Shown: one piece after another, positions 1 through 8,082 of the stretch
Position numbering within the stretch: the stretch's first letter is position 1
Layout of the letters: every line of letters begins with the position of its first letter
Assembly: GCA_026770575.1 (NCBI GenBank)
Contig: MU657592.1
Coordinates: 27,535 to 42,981 of the forward strand
Length of the DNA stretch: 15,447 nucleotides
Origin: Pelagophyceae sp. CCMP2097
Lineage: Eukaryota > Sar > Pelagophyceae
Direction: 5' to 3'
Program-made: the position numbers and the translations under genes
The notes under the pieces: model-generated
The model's input: only the letters and a program-made list of their open reading frames with translations
What the model was told of the DNA's origin: nothing
Database searches by the model: none

Positions 1-264
1 ATAGCTCAATAAGAAATAAAATAATAAAAATAAAGATAAGGAGGATTTGAAAGTTCAGCGATTAGTTAAATAATTTCAATTATTTACGTGGGCATTGCAA
101 TGGGATTTGGCTGTATCCTTCGGGTCCTCCTTGTGCCTCCGGCGCGCTCTTGTAATAGGTCCGTTCTGGTTTTCTCATGAGATTTTATTGGGTTTTTATC
201 GTTTTTCAATCAAGTCCAAGTTATCGACCAAAAGGGCAATGTATTTTAGCGATGTCCTATAGAC
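1..264. other. A-rich intergenic DNA, no gene seen
   Basis: The first 60 bases are strongly A/T-rich, and the rest is mixed sequence with stops in all frames apart from short chance frames. I see no coding signal, RNA gene or clear repeat until the module starting at 265. Confidence 0.5.
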
Positions 265-330
265 CCTATCGACCGGAAAGTGTAGGAGACCTAGCTCGAG
301 GGAGGTTTTACGACGGTCACATGGGGGCAG
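265..330 (+). repeat. Dispersed repeat module X, copy 1
   Basis: This segment begins CCTATCGACCGGAAAGTGTA and ends in a G-run. It matches the reverse complement of 1605-1670 over its whole length with scattered substitutions. It leads directly into the repeat core at 330-374. The two opposite copies could be ends of one element of about 1.4 kb, or two independent insertions of one family. No coding potential is needed to explain the similarity. Confidence 0.65.
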
Positions 331-374
331 CTTACGCGACGCGTGTCGTGGACGAGCAGGGCGTGGACGAGCAG
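330..374 (+). repeat. Dispersed repeat core Y, copy 1
   Basis: A 45-base core starts GCTTACGCGACGCGTGTCGT and contains the repeated subunit GTGGACGAGCAG. The same core recurs at 1303-1347, 5312-5352, 5406-5450 and, diverged, at 5923-5982. It follows a G-rich tract here and at the next three copies. Every copy is on the plus strand. It belongs to an unidentified repeat family of the host genome. Confidence 0.75.
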
Positions 375-560
375 TGACAAAGAGAGCTCCGAAGATTTCC
401 GTAGAAAGAGGACACCGAGTATACCTGGCGGATGGGACGCGCCCGACGAGAACGCGGGCCTACGGTATAGAAGGATTTCAAAGCTCCTCTCGAGGCTCCT
501 TGTCACTGCACGCCGGCCAAGATCGCACAGAACACCCGAAACTGATTCAGCGGAGGCTCT
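375..560 (+). repeat. Repeat Y flank, copy 1 (paralogue of 5451-5640)
   Basis: The sequence downstream of core copy 1 shares a series of blocks with 5451-5640 in the same order: ATACCTGGCGGA, AAGGATTTCA, CTCTCGAGGCTC, TTGTCA and AGAACACC. Identity is clearly above chance but interrupted by small indels, as expected of two old copies of one element. Several reading frames cross the segment, but none is conserved between the copies without breaks, so I do not call a gene. Confidence 0.6.
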
Positions 561-949
561 CCAAAATGAGGAATTCATCAAATCATTTGTTCCCCAATCG
601 GCGGTCGGTCTCGCAAGCACCCGAGGCGGCCGCAACGGCGGGGGCCCGATGCGACGCCGAGAGGCAGCAATCAGTCGATGGAAAACAAAACATAACAAGG
701 ACGGTCCCGGGCTTTACAGCTCTCCGCGACCAAGAATACCATTGCCTCTCGAGCCCGGGTGTCCAGGGTGCGCTGGGAACATATATACAAGGGGAAAACG
801 ACGCTGCATGATGTAGGAGAAAGGAGTGAGGGGTCACTCCCGTCTCCAACCTTCGGCGCATCGAAGGGAGTCCGTGAACGAAGAAGAACGGGTGGGGCAC
901 GTTATCGTAGGCGCGGAAGAACGGCGTCAGGTGGGCCTCGTGCCGTTTT
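561..949. other. Non-coding stretch, no supported gene
   Basis: Overlapping open frames exist on both strands, but none shows a recognisable motif or a consistent codon pattern. Nothing else was identified here. Confidence 0.4.
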
Positions 950-1285
950 TAACGGAGAAATTGGAGTCCTTTTAAGGATTTGAACCGTTTCTCGCGAGGT
1001 GCTCCTGACGCGTCGCCGAACGACTTCGTCTCGCGAGCGTCGCCTCGACGCGCCACGGCGGACCCAAGCGCGGCGCGTGCGGCGGCGTCGGCACCGCTCG
1101 TGCGCCGCGGTCGAGGCCGCGCGCGCGCCGCTGCGCCTCGCAGCGCCCCGGCAGCAACGGGAGCCGCCGCGGGTCCCGAGGATGAGGAAGAACGGGTAGA
1201 ACACGTCAGCGTCGGCGGAAGAACGGCGTGCCTGGAGCTCCGACTTGACCTTGAGCACGGCCGTCTGCGGCTGGCCGAGCGAGCG
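950..1285 (-). pseudogene. GC-rich coding-like fragment, unidentified
   Basis: On the minus strand, roughly 1270 to 1180, one frame is almost entirely G/C at third positions and reads like a protein (LGQPQTAVLKVKSELQAR, then a hydrophobic run ending FFLILG). Downstream the protein-like signal moves to another frame, rich in Ala and Arg, suggesting an indel near 1175-1195. The surrounding DNA is less GC-rich and repeat-derived, so this may be a captured gene fragment or part of a transposon. I do not recognise the family. The complementary strand is also open, so strand assignment rests on codon pattern only. Confidence 0.3.
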
Positions 1286-1302
1286 TATATGTATGGGGGG
1301 AG

Positions 1303-1347
1303 GCTTACGCGACGCGTGTCGTGGACGAGCAGGGCGTGGACGAGCAG
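1303..1347 (+). repeat. Dispersed repeat core Y, copy 2
   Basis: This copy is identical or nearly so to 330-374 across the 45-base core and is preceded by a G-run. Its downstream flank (1348 to about 1395) matches 5353-5398 rather than the flank of copy 1. The family therefore has at least two alternative downstream arms. Confidence 0.75.
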
Positions 1348-1469
1348 AGTCAGACAAGGAGCCACAGAGACCGAACGGTTTCCAAGGGCAAAGGACGCCG
1401 CGCTCCGAGTAAGCGCACCTAGGCGTGGCGTAGAGACGATGAGCACGGTCCTATAGACGGACGCGCTCT

Positions 1470-1502
1470 GCGTCTCTCGAGCGTCTCTCGAGCGTCTCTC
1501 GA
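1470..1502. repeat. Tandem repeat, 11-bp unit x3
   Basis: The unit GCGTCTCTCGA occurs three times in perfect tandem. The flanks contain partial units. It is a short minisatellite with no apparent coding role. Confidence 0.9.
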
Positions 1503-1604
1503 GCTCCCTGTCTCCTCCCGAAAGTAAAATTTGTTCCGAGTGGGATTTCAAAAGATTTAAATCAGTCCCTATATTCACAACCGTTGTTGGAGCCCAGAGG
1601 CGGC

Positions 1605-1670
1605 CGCCCCCCCATGTCATCGTCGAAAACCTCCCTCTAGCTGGGCCTCTTACACTTTCCGGTCGATAGG
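1605..1670 (-). repeat. Dispersed repeat module X, copy 2 (inverted)
   Basis: This is the reverse-complement counterpart of 265-330, running from a C-run to GGTCGATAGG. Both share the GACCGGAAAGTGTA block and the GAGGGAGGTTTT block. Weaker similarity may continue about 30 bases past the outer edge. Confidence 0.65.
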
Positions 1671-2400
1671 TTTGGCAGGATGTTCGCCCAAAAAGTCGCC
1701 AAAAAAAGGCTGATCTAATTTGGACTGCCCGCCGCGGGACCCCGTTAACCCGAGGGTACAAAGGGTATCGCCAATGACGCCGAGGACTTTCTGGCAATCG
1801 GAGTTTTCGTCGGTTTGAGTTTGGCTCTGTTGGGAGTGATAGAAAACGTCGCGCTGAGTCCCATGATGCCCGGTCCTATAGAAATTGTTTGTTAAAACGC
1901 TCAAACTAAAAATCTGAACGTCTGTTTTGGCTCGTCTGAAGCGCCACTCGCAGCAATCGTACAGGGCCGGTCATATACCACCCCAGTGCGTATGGACCCA
2001 CCCCGTCACATAGCCAGAATTTCGATCCATGCGGTCCTGCGATTGCCAGCCGAGCCCAAACCTTCGCAATAAGGAGGCAAAATCAAGTCAAAATCAAGGT
2101 AAGGAGGCAAATAAAGATTTTATCAAGTTCAAAATATTGGGGGGAGCGCTTGTTCACGCCCTTGCAAGGCGCCCTCCTCGAGGCTGATCATGTCACGGAC
2201 ATCCCGGGGGCAGGGGGGCATAGCGACCACGACCAACCCCGCAGGCGGCCTCTGAGAGCCACAACTTTGCGTCACTTGAGGTCGGCTTTATCGCCGATAC
2301 TCCTTGTAACACAGCTGTTTCAAAGCCTCTAAAAAGCGGATTTCGTTTGAGAAATTAAAAGGATTCAGAAAAAGGGTTATTCTAGAACCACTCCCCCGGG
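1671..2400. other. Intergenic DNA with A-rich direct repeat
   Basis: No gene is supported. Positions 2071-2125 are A-rich and carry two copies of AAGGAGGCAAA. Near 2310-2350 a block containing ACAGCTGTTTCAAAG and GGATTTCGTTT also occurs inverted at 3425-3475. Confidence 0.45.
2300..2352 (+). repeat. Dispersed motif block Z, copy 1
   Basis: The block shares a 15-base exact match (ACAGCTGTTTCAAAG) and an 11-base exact match (GGATTTCGTTT) with the reverse complement of 3425-3475, in the same order and with slightly different spacing. It is probably a remnant of one repeat family. Confidence 0.5.
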
Positions 2401-2403
2401 CTT

Positions 2404-2679
2404 ATGCACCTCGCGCGCGCATGCCGCGTGCTGACCAACGACGAAATCGAGACGCTCTGCGGTCTGTGCGAGTCGGTGCCGCGGCGGCTGCGCCAGCTCG
2501 TCGCGAACCGCCAGATCAAGACGCACATGGTCGAGTTCGAGGTGCCGCGGTTTGTGCAGTGCTGGCGCACCCTCGGGCTGTTTTGCGAAGACGCGTCCGA
2601 GAGCATCCACGCTCTGATGAACCGCATGAAAATGCGATTCGCATGCATCCGCGACCGCCTGCGTCTGGGGAAATGATTT
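2404..2679 (+). pseudogene. Possible transposase C-terminal fragment
   Basis: This is a 91-codon frame ending in TGA, with strongly GC-biased third positions from the start codon on. The translation includes WRTLGLFCEDASESIHALMN followed by a basic stretch ending at RLRLGK. The pattern Gly-x-x-x-Glu near Glu-Ser-Ile-His-Ala resembles the conserved C-terminal helix of some eukaryotic DDE-type transposase-like proteins. That is recognition by eye, not a search. A stop lies just upstream at 2383-2385, so the N-terminal part is absent or in another exon or frame. A longer open frame exists on the opposite strand (2377-2742) but has no motif I recognise. Confidence 0.35.
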
Positions 2680-2766
2680 GAAAATTCTGGACCGCCACAA
2701 CATTGCAAACGGAGTCACGAGCGGTTTCCCGACGCGCCTCAAAAGACACCCTAGGCGACCGCGTGA

Positions 2767-2916
2767 AGCGCGACAAGCTCATGTTCACGGCTCTCGGTCT
2801 TGAAGGAGAGCGCCAGCCTCATCGACGGTATCACGGTAGAAGCGAGACGCGGCAAGTATGCGAAAAGGCCCAGGAAGGCCGACGCGACCGCCGCGGTGGC
2901 CGCGGCCGCCGCCTGA
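2767..2916 (+). pseudogene. Short coding-like remnant ending in an Ala tail
   Basis: A frame of about 49 codons following an in-frame stop reads VLKESASLIDGITVEARRGK and ends in a basic segment and an Ala/Val-rich tail before TGA. Its G/C-ending codons match those of the preceding fragment, so it may be the frame-shifted continuation of the same decayed gene. Function is unknown. Confidence 0.25.
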
Positions 2917-3119
2917 AGTTTATGTCTTAAGTACACGCCTTATCTCATCATCGGACTGTCGAGGGGGAGAAGATACCCGAGGTGCCCCACCGTGCTGGCG
3001 CTTCAACGCTTCACAACCCAAAAGTGCTTGTTTTCAAGTTGGAGAGACCCTCTCTTCCTATCTCGAGCGGGTTTTCTTATAGGATTTATTCTATAGATTT
3101 CTATAAGCGTCTCGAAGAT

Positions 3120-3240
3120 CGTAACTCGCCAGCGCGCGAGCATAAGGTGCACCCATTATAAGCAGTTATGCTCGTTATGCTCATAGCTACCATCCTGGCC
3201 TAGATGGGTACAACTTATACTCCCGCGCTGACGAGTTACG
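3120..3240. repeat. Foldback element with nested hairpin
   Basis: The left arm (3120-3156) and right arm (3204-3240) are 37-base inverted copies with about five mismatches, beginning CGTAACTCG. Inside the left half is a second smaller hairpin with arms CGAGCATAA and TTATGCTCG. TTATGCTCG is partly duplicated just after it. The size and the AT/GC mix fit a foldback or MITE-like element. No target-site duplication is obvious. Confidence 0.75.
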
Positions 3241-4051
3241 GTGCAAAGGGTCAAAGTTGGAGGCGTATCTCACCAAGGAGACGCGCCCCTTGCAAAATTT
3301 TCTTACCAAACTATGCAATGCCCACGGACCCGCTCGATCCCGCAAGGGGCATCCGATTCGCCTTGGGTGGGGCGCGTGCTGTAGCCGGGAAGTTGAGGAC
3401 TTTTCCCGACTTTTTCTGAGAATCGCCAAAAACGAAATCCACCTTTGAAACAGCTGTGGTAACCCACGGCGCTCTCAAAATTGATAAAAAGGAAATTGAA
3501 AATTGCATTATATGTTTAGCGATGTTATCTTTTATCATCAAACAGACGAAGCTGTGGGCGGAGCGCGGGTGAAGTTGCGGGCGAGAGTCGAAATCACGAG
3601 GAAGAACGGCGATCATCTAACCATCCCAGCCGAACTAGAGTAGCGCGTTGTCGTCGAATGCGACGTGGTCCGCCCGCGACCGGTCGCCGCACTCGCCTTC
3701 CCGGAGCGCGCGCGAGTCGCACAGCTGGAGCCTGGTGTCCCGAAGGATCGTTTTTTAAAGTGGCTACACTACTGAACGACGCGCGCGTGAGCGGGTCGTT
3801 GAAGTGCTGGTTGGGGTCGAGGCGGTCCTCGTCGAACGAGAGGCGGCTCCCGCGAGCCGGCGTGGCCATTTGCACACGGAGCACTCGAGTTTAGACGATC
3901 TTCACGCTGGCGGAGTCGGGCCCACAACGGGGATTTTGCGGCAGTCTCTAAGCACCCGCGATGTACTCTGCGCTGGTACACTCAGTTTCCCTGGGCCGCT
4001 CGTGTGCGGCGAGATTGGAATATCGGCTTTCAGTGCCCGCGCCTTAAGTCG
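3241..4051. other. No supported gene; repeat block and weak coding-like frame
   Basis: Block Z copy 2 is at 3425-3475. On the minus strand, 3884 down to about 3600 is a GC-rich frame of 96 codons containing FDEDRLDPNQHFNDPLTRA. It looks protein-like but I do not recognise it, and it shifts frame near 3630. It may be a fragment of a mobile-element protein. Confidence 0.3.
3425..3475 (-). repeat. Dispersed motif block Z, copy 2 (inverted)
   Basis: The reverse complement carries GGGTTACCACAGCTGTTTC and GGATTTCGTTTTTGGCG, matching 2300-2352. A looser match begins at 11017 inside the MITE-like element (CTCCTTGGGTGGTAACGG). The phrase TGAGAGCGCCGTG also recurs at about 4318. Confidence 0.5.
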
Positions 4052-4154
4052 CCCCCAGTGATCGCAGGAGGTGCCTTGTTATAAGCAAGGTAACTCGCCT
4101 CGTCGAGACACACAATATTGCTTATAACGAGGCACCTCCCGCGATCACTGGGGG
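4052..4154. repeat. Near-perfect foldback hairpin (37-bp arms)
   Basis: The left arm 4052-4088 starts CCCCCAGTGATCGC and ends TTATAAGCAA. The right arm 4118-4154 is its reverse complement with only two mismatches, separated by a 29-base loop. The right arm runs into a longer G-tract. The structure is typical of a very young foldback or MITE-like insertion, or of a structured RNA if transcribed. The loop begins GGTAACTCGCC, a string related to the arms of the 3120-3240 element. Confidence 0.9.
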
Positions 4155-5236
4155 GGGGCGTTACGGGGCCCCAAACAGCTCTGGCCCCGTTTTTGCCTCT
4201 CAATTTATTATATTCTTACAAGGGATTTACAAGATTTGAGTAGGTCCTACAAATGATTTATTGAGATATTAGCGGCTTTAGTGTGGTGTGTGATTAAGAA
4301 AACCCCAATTTCCGACCTGAGAGCGCCGTGAACCGCCCCCCCCTCGATGCGCAGTCTCGGCTGCTTTCTTGGATCAGGTGTTTTTTTACCCCCTCGGCTT
4401 GCCTCCCAGACCTTTCTACCTGAACTGACTTCGCTCCGAGGCGAGGGCGGCGGGACGGCGCCGTCGATCTGCGCGGAAATTGGCGGAGTTCACGCTCCGT
4501 ACGCTGTGGCGGGGCTCAAGACCAACCCCGGGTCGAAACGCGCTCTCTGGGCTCGGGAAATTGGCCCTGAGGTCGCGAAAACGGCCCTTGAGCACGCGGT
4601 GGTCTGGCAAATTTGAAACGCGGCTCTGATCATCTCGAAGAGTTGTGCGCCATCGAGGCCAAGCCTGGTGAAGCCGCTGAGCAACTCAGTTTGTCGGCAC
4701 CGCCCGAGTTGCCGGCAAGAACGCCCTTGCAAAATGCGCCGTAAAAGGGTTCAGCCCTCCAAAGGTCCATAGAGTGACTGACGGCGGCGATTCTTGTGCT
4801 ACGATCGTCCCTCACCCACCCCCCCCCCCACCGACCACCCTGAGCCAAGAAACAGCATGTTTGGCGGGTAGGTCGCGCGTGGCAAAGTCCCGTAAAAGCA
4901 GACAAACTGTGACAAAAACTCGGAAAGTTGCCCAGGTCAAGGAATTCAGGATGGCCGCCCCTCGGCCCGTATGTGTCGAATCGTAATTCTGAAGGCACCT
5001 CTCCATCACGGTTTTCAACGCTCTCGCGATCAGTAGTCACGGATTCTGTCTTTTGGGCGCGTCTTCACCGAGATCTCAGACACCTAGATATTTTACCATT
5101 CTTGCATCGCTTCGCGCTCGGCCGCGTGATGTCGGATTGATGATCTGATTGGGGTCGGAGCCCTGCACAAGCCCCCCCGAACCACGCGCGAAGCCTAATT
5201 CAGCGCCAGAGCCCGCGCCAAGGGTCCGGACCACGC
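4155..5236. other. No supported gene
   Basis: Several open frames of 60-136 codons overlap on both strands without a recognisable motif. A poly-C tract occurs near 4817-4830, and the second half is moderately GC-rich. I see no RNA gene or clear repeat here. Confidence 0.4.
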
Positions 5237-5278
5237 GGTCAGGATCTGAGGAGAATCTCCTCTCCTCAGATCCTGACC
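5237..5278. repeat. Perfect 18-bp hairpin
   Basis: Arms 5237-5254 (GGTCAGGATCTGAGGAGA) and 5261-5278 are exact inverted copies around a 6-base loop. There is no following T-tract, so a bacterial-type terminator is not indicated. It lies immediately upstream of the second cluster of repeat Y. Confidence 0.9.
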
Positions 5279-5282
5279 TGTT

Positions 5283-5314
5283 TACAAAGGGGAAGGCTTA
5301 CAAAGGGGAAGGCT
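5283..5314. repeat. Tandem repeat, 16-bp unit x2
   Basis: The unit TACAAAGGGGAAGGCT is repeated twice without change. The second copy runs into the core Y repeat at 5312. Confidence 0.9.
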
Positions 5315-5352
5315 TGCGGCGCGCCGTGGACGAGCAGGGCGTGGACAAGCAG
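5312..5352 (+). repeat. Dispersed repeat core Y, copy 3 (shortened)
   Basis: This core copy has a small internal deletion relative to 330-374. Its downstream flank (5353-5398) matches the flank of copy 2 (1348-1395), including ACAAGGAGCCACAGAGA. Confidence 0.7.
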
Positions 5353-5405
5353 AGTCATACAAGGAGCCACAGAGATCGAACGTATTCCAAGGGCAAGGGG
5401 GGGTT

Positions 5406-5450
5406 GCTTACGCGACGCGTGTCGTGGAAGAGCAGGGTGTAAGCGAGCAA
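5406..5450 (+). repeat. Dispersed repeat core Y, copy 4
   Basis: This full-length core has substitutions near its end and is preceded by a G7 run. It sits about 50 bases after copy 3. Its downstream arm (5451-5640) belongs to the other flank type, shared with copy 1. Confidence 0.7.
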
Positions 5451-5640
5451 TGACAATGAGTCCATCGGAGCTGAAGCAGATTTACGTCTGAAAAGGGGAC
5501 GCCGCGCATACCTGGCGGAAGGAGTAAGTCGGACGAGGGCGCGGTCCTAAGGAACAAAGGATTTCACGCCACTCTCGAGGCTCATTGTCATTGCGCGTCG
5601 GCCTAGACTCTCGAAGAACACCGAAAATAAATTCAAATAG
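5451..5640 (+). repeat. Repeat Y flank, copy 2 (paralogue of 375-560)
   Basis: This segment shares ordered blocks with 375-560, including ATACCTGGCGGA, AAGGATTTCA, CTCTCGAGGCTC and AGAACACCGAAA. The two copies have diverged by substitutions and small indels. Confidence 0.6.
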
Positions 5641-5922
5641 TTATGGGGGATTTTCAAATCCCTAAAGAGCGACTGCGGACCCAAAGAGTGACCATGGACC
5701 GTCACGACGGCGGCCTCAAACCCGCCGGGCGAACTCTGGGGACCAAGCAGCGGCCGCTGACCGTCGAGCCGGCGTTCGTTCGTTGGTTCCATCTTGATGG
5801 ACCCAGCGACGACCCCTGCCTGTCGCGTCGGTGGCCCATGCCCGTTGGGTCCAAACTGGGGGGAGGGGGGGGGGGACCACTTAATCCAAGAGGCAGCCGA
5901 GACTGGGGGAAATAATATTCAC

Positions 5923-5982
5923 GTATCGACGCGCGTCGTGGACGAGCGGAGCAGGGTGGGGCAGAGCATAGTCGACGAGCAG
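5923..5982 (+). repeat. Dispersed repeat core Y, copy 5 (diverged)
   Basis: The segment contains CGACGCGCGTCGTGGACGAG and ends GACGAGCAG, with an insertion between the two subunits compared with the other copies. The following TTTCCGTAG also occurs after copy 1. Before it (5641-5922) I see no gene, only a long G-tract near 5861-5876. Confidence 0.6.
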
Positions 5983-6264
5983 TGATTAGGAGTCCTCCCT
6001 AGGTTTCCGTAGTGCCCACAGTCAGAGTAAGAACTGTGTTAGGGATTTGTGAGGGTTCGGGTTCCTTCGGGAATGGAATCTTCCGCAAGGGTTAGAGTTC
6101 CCTCGGCGGAAATAGGAACGGCGATATGCCGCGATGCTACCCCACTCGCGTGCCGGAGCGAAATGAAGATGAACGGGAGGCACGAGAGGAAGTAGAGTCC
6201 CCTATTTGACGGAAAGAAAAAGAGAGAACTAGAGCTTGAAGGGCGGCGAGACATCGCCGCAGAT
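5983..6264. other. Retrotransposon 3' flank; LTR not identified
   Basis: On the minus strand this directly follows the RNase H stop codon, where a polypurine tract and 3' LTR would be expected. Purine-rich strings such as ATAGGGGA are present near 6200-6207. No matching sequence was found upstream of the element, so an LTR cannot be delimited. Confidence 0.35.
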
Positions 6265-8082
6265 CTACTCCGAGAAGAACGCGGCGTACGTGCGCGCGTG
6301 TTCGTCCTCTGTTTCCGCCTTGGTGAGGCCGTTGGCGAGTTGGTCCTTGGTGCCGACGAAGGAGACTATGGCGTGGCCCGCGTCGAGGAGGTCTAGGACG
6401 TAGCCGATGGCGACGCGGACGTGGCGCGAGCGGCCCGAAATGTCTCGCTTGCGGAGCATTTGCACCACGGCCATGTTGTCCTCGTAGACGTATGTCGGCG
6501 GCAAGTCCTTTATGCCGAAGAGCATCATGATGGTTACACACAGGATGACGAGGCCGCGCAGGAGGCGGACCAACGCGAGGAGCTCCGCCTCGGCCGTGGA
6601 CAAAGGCGTCGTCTTCGTGCGCGCCGTAAAGTGCCAGATCGGGGTCGGTCCCAGGTAGAGCACGCCGGCGATGCGTGAGCACGCCCGAGACGTAGAGTTG
6701 CCGTCGAAGAGCTCGTTGCCGAAGCTGGCGTCGACGTAGGCTTTGGTCGTGATGGGGAACTTGCCGGGCCAGGTGATCTTCGCGCCGATGCGCCCTTTGA
6801 GGTAGCGGATGGTGCGACCTAACGCGAGGTGGTGCTTCTCCACCCATACTCCAATGGCGCCCGAGAGCGAAGAGAGGGCGAAGGAGTAGTCGGCGCGCAG
6901 GATGTAGGCGCTGAAGGTGAGCAAGCCGATGGCGACGCGGGGATCGTGGAACTTGTGCGCCGGAGCGCCGTGCGAGGCCTCGGGGTCCTCGGTTGAGTCG
7001 GCGTGCCATAAAGCGGGCAGAGGCGCCTTCGCGGCCGTCGCGTCTTTGTAGCCCAGCTTGGCCACGACGGCGGTCTCGTAGGTCGTCATGTGGATGGAAT
7101 ACCCGCCGTCGGGATTTGCGACGACGTCGAGCGCGAGCATGTCGGTGTCCTCGGGGCCGAGGATGCGGCATCCCTTGGAGGCGAAGCGCGCGCTGATGGC
7201 GCCCGTGATCTCGGTCGCGCGCGTCGCGGTGGCCGAGACGATGACGTCGTATGTCCAAAGCATTAGAGCAGACGTGGCGTCGTCGGGCTCGAGGCGGACG
7301 TAGAGGGCTTCGCTCAGCGGCGTGACGACGAAGCCGAGGGACGTGATGGCGGGGCGGGTCGCGTTGCGCCAGATGGCGCCGGCATCGAGGGCGCCGGGGA
7401 TGTTGCCCGTGATGCAGCAGACTTGCGTCGCGGGGTCGTACGGCCACTGCGCCGGATCTTTGCCAAACTCGGCGAGCATGTAGAGGCGCCAGTTGGCCGG
7501 GAAGAACGCGTAGAAGGGTTCGTCGCGCTGCGCGCCCTTGGGGTAGGCGTCGATGGTGTCGTCGGCGAGGAGAATGCAGCCGAAGTGCGCCGCGTGCGCC
7601 GCCATGAACTTGACGCTCGTGTAGCCCGGGGATGGACTGGAGTGCGTCGCCACGTGCGGGCCGGCCTGGCCCGGCGCGACGTCCGGGCGCGAGCCGTGCA
7701 GCTCGGCGAGGTAGATGCGCGCCTTGGCCGTGCCGTCGCGCTTCGAACGAAAGTTGATGCCAAGGCGCTTCACGCGCGCTCCCCCCGGCACGGTCGAGCG
7801 CAAGACGGAGTGCATCGTGTCGTGGAGCTTGTACGCGTCGGTCTGCTTGCGGATGGCCGGAAGCCAGGCGGCTTGGACGGTCGCCTCCATGGCCTCGCCC
7901 AGGTTGGCGGGCGCGCCGGCTCCAGATACGCCGAGGGCCGCGTTGAGGAGGTCCTCCGCGTCGGGTGAGATGCCCGTGTCGCCGATGTCGCGCGTCGACT
8001 CGGCGCCGAAGACCGGCGGGTCGCCGGAAAGGTCGTCGAGGGTGAGCACCGTGCGGCCACTGGCAGGTCCGTTGGATTGCAC
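6265..8082 (-). CDS. Copia polyprotein part: reverse transcriptase and RNase H
   Basis: This is a 605-codon open segment ending in TAG; the first codon follows an in-frame TGA, so it is not a natural start. Residues about 62-130 fit the start of the copia reverse transcriptase domain, and the first catalytic Asp region is at about D175 (LADDTIDAYP). The usual Tyr-Val-Asp-Asp box is replaced by WTYD at 276-279, which would remove a metal-binding Asp. Residues 382-430 match the conserved segment ending IRYLKG. RNase H follows with all four expected acidic residues: D451 (AYVDASF), E498 (LSTAEAE), D535 (YEDN) and D580 (KDQLANGLTKA). The RNase H half is well preserved. The reverse transcriptase is probably inactive, unless this lineage uses a different box. 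Confidence 0.9.
   Translation of the reverse strand: MQSNGPASGRTVLTLDDLSGDPPVFGAESTRDIGDTGISPDAEDLLNAALGVSGAGAPANLGEAMEATVQAAWLPAIRKQTDAYKLHDTMHSVLRSTVPGGARVKRLGINFRSKRDGTAKARIYLAELHGSRPDVAPGQAGPHVATHSSPSPGYTSVKFMAAHAAHFGCILLADDTIDAYPKGAQRDEPFYAFFPANWRLYMLAEFGKDPAQWPYDPATQVCCITGNIPGALDAGAIWRNATRPAITSLGFVVTPLSEALYVRLEPDDATSALMLWTYDVIVSATATRATEITGAISARFASKGCRILGPEDTDMLALDVVANPDGGYSIHMTTYETAVVAKLGYKDATAAKAPLPALWHADSTEDPEASHGAPAHKFHDPRVAIGLLTFSAYILRADYSFALSSLSGAIGVWVEKHHLALGRTIRYLKGRIGAKITWPGKFPITTKAYVDASFGNELFDGNSTSRACSRIAGVLYLGPTPIWHFTARTKTTPLSTAEAELLALVRLLRGLVILCVTIMMLFGIKDLPPTYVYEDNMAVVQMLRKRDISGRSRHVRVAIGYVLDLLDAGHAIVSFVGTKDQLANGLTKAETEDEHARTYAAFFSE

Noticed and set aside
343..816. Two long overlapping plus-strand frames (157 and 145 codons)
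   Set aside because: They run through dispersed repeat DNA, are not conserved without breaks in the paralogous copy at 5406-5640, and show no protein motif.
5237..5278. Rho-independent terminator
   Set aside because: There is no T-tract after the stem and the genome context is eukaryotic.
6137..7447. 436-codon minus-strand frame inside the reverse transcriptase region
   Set aside because: It is an Arg/His/Pro-rich shadow of the GC-rich RT-RNase H frame, which carries all the recognisable motifs.
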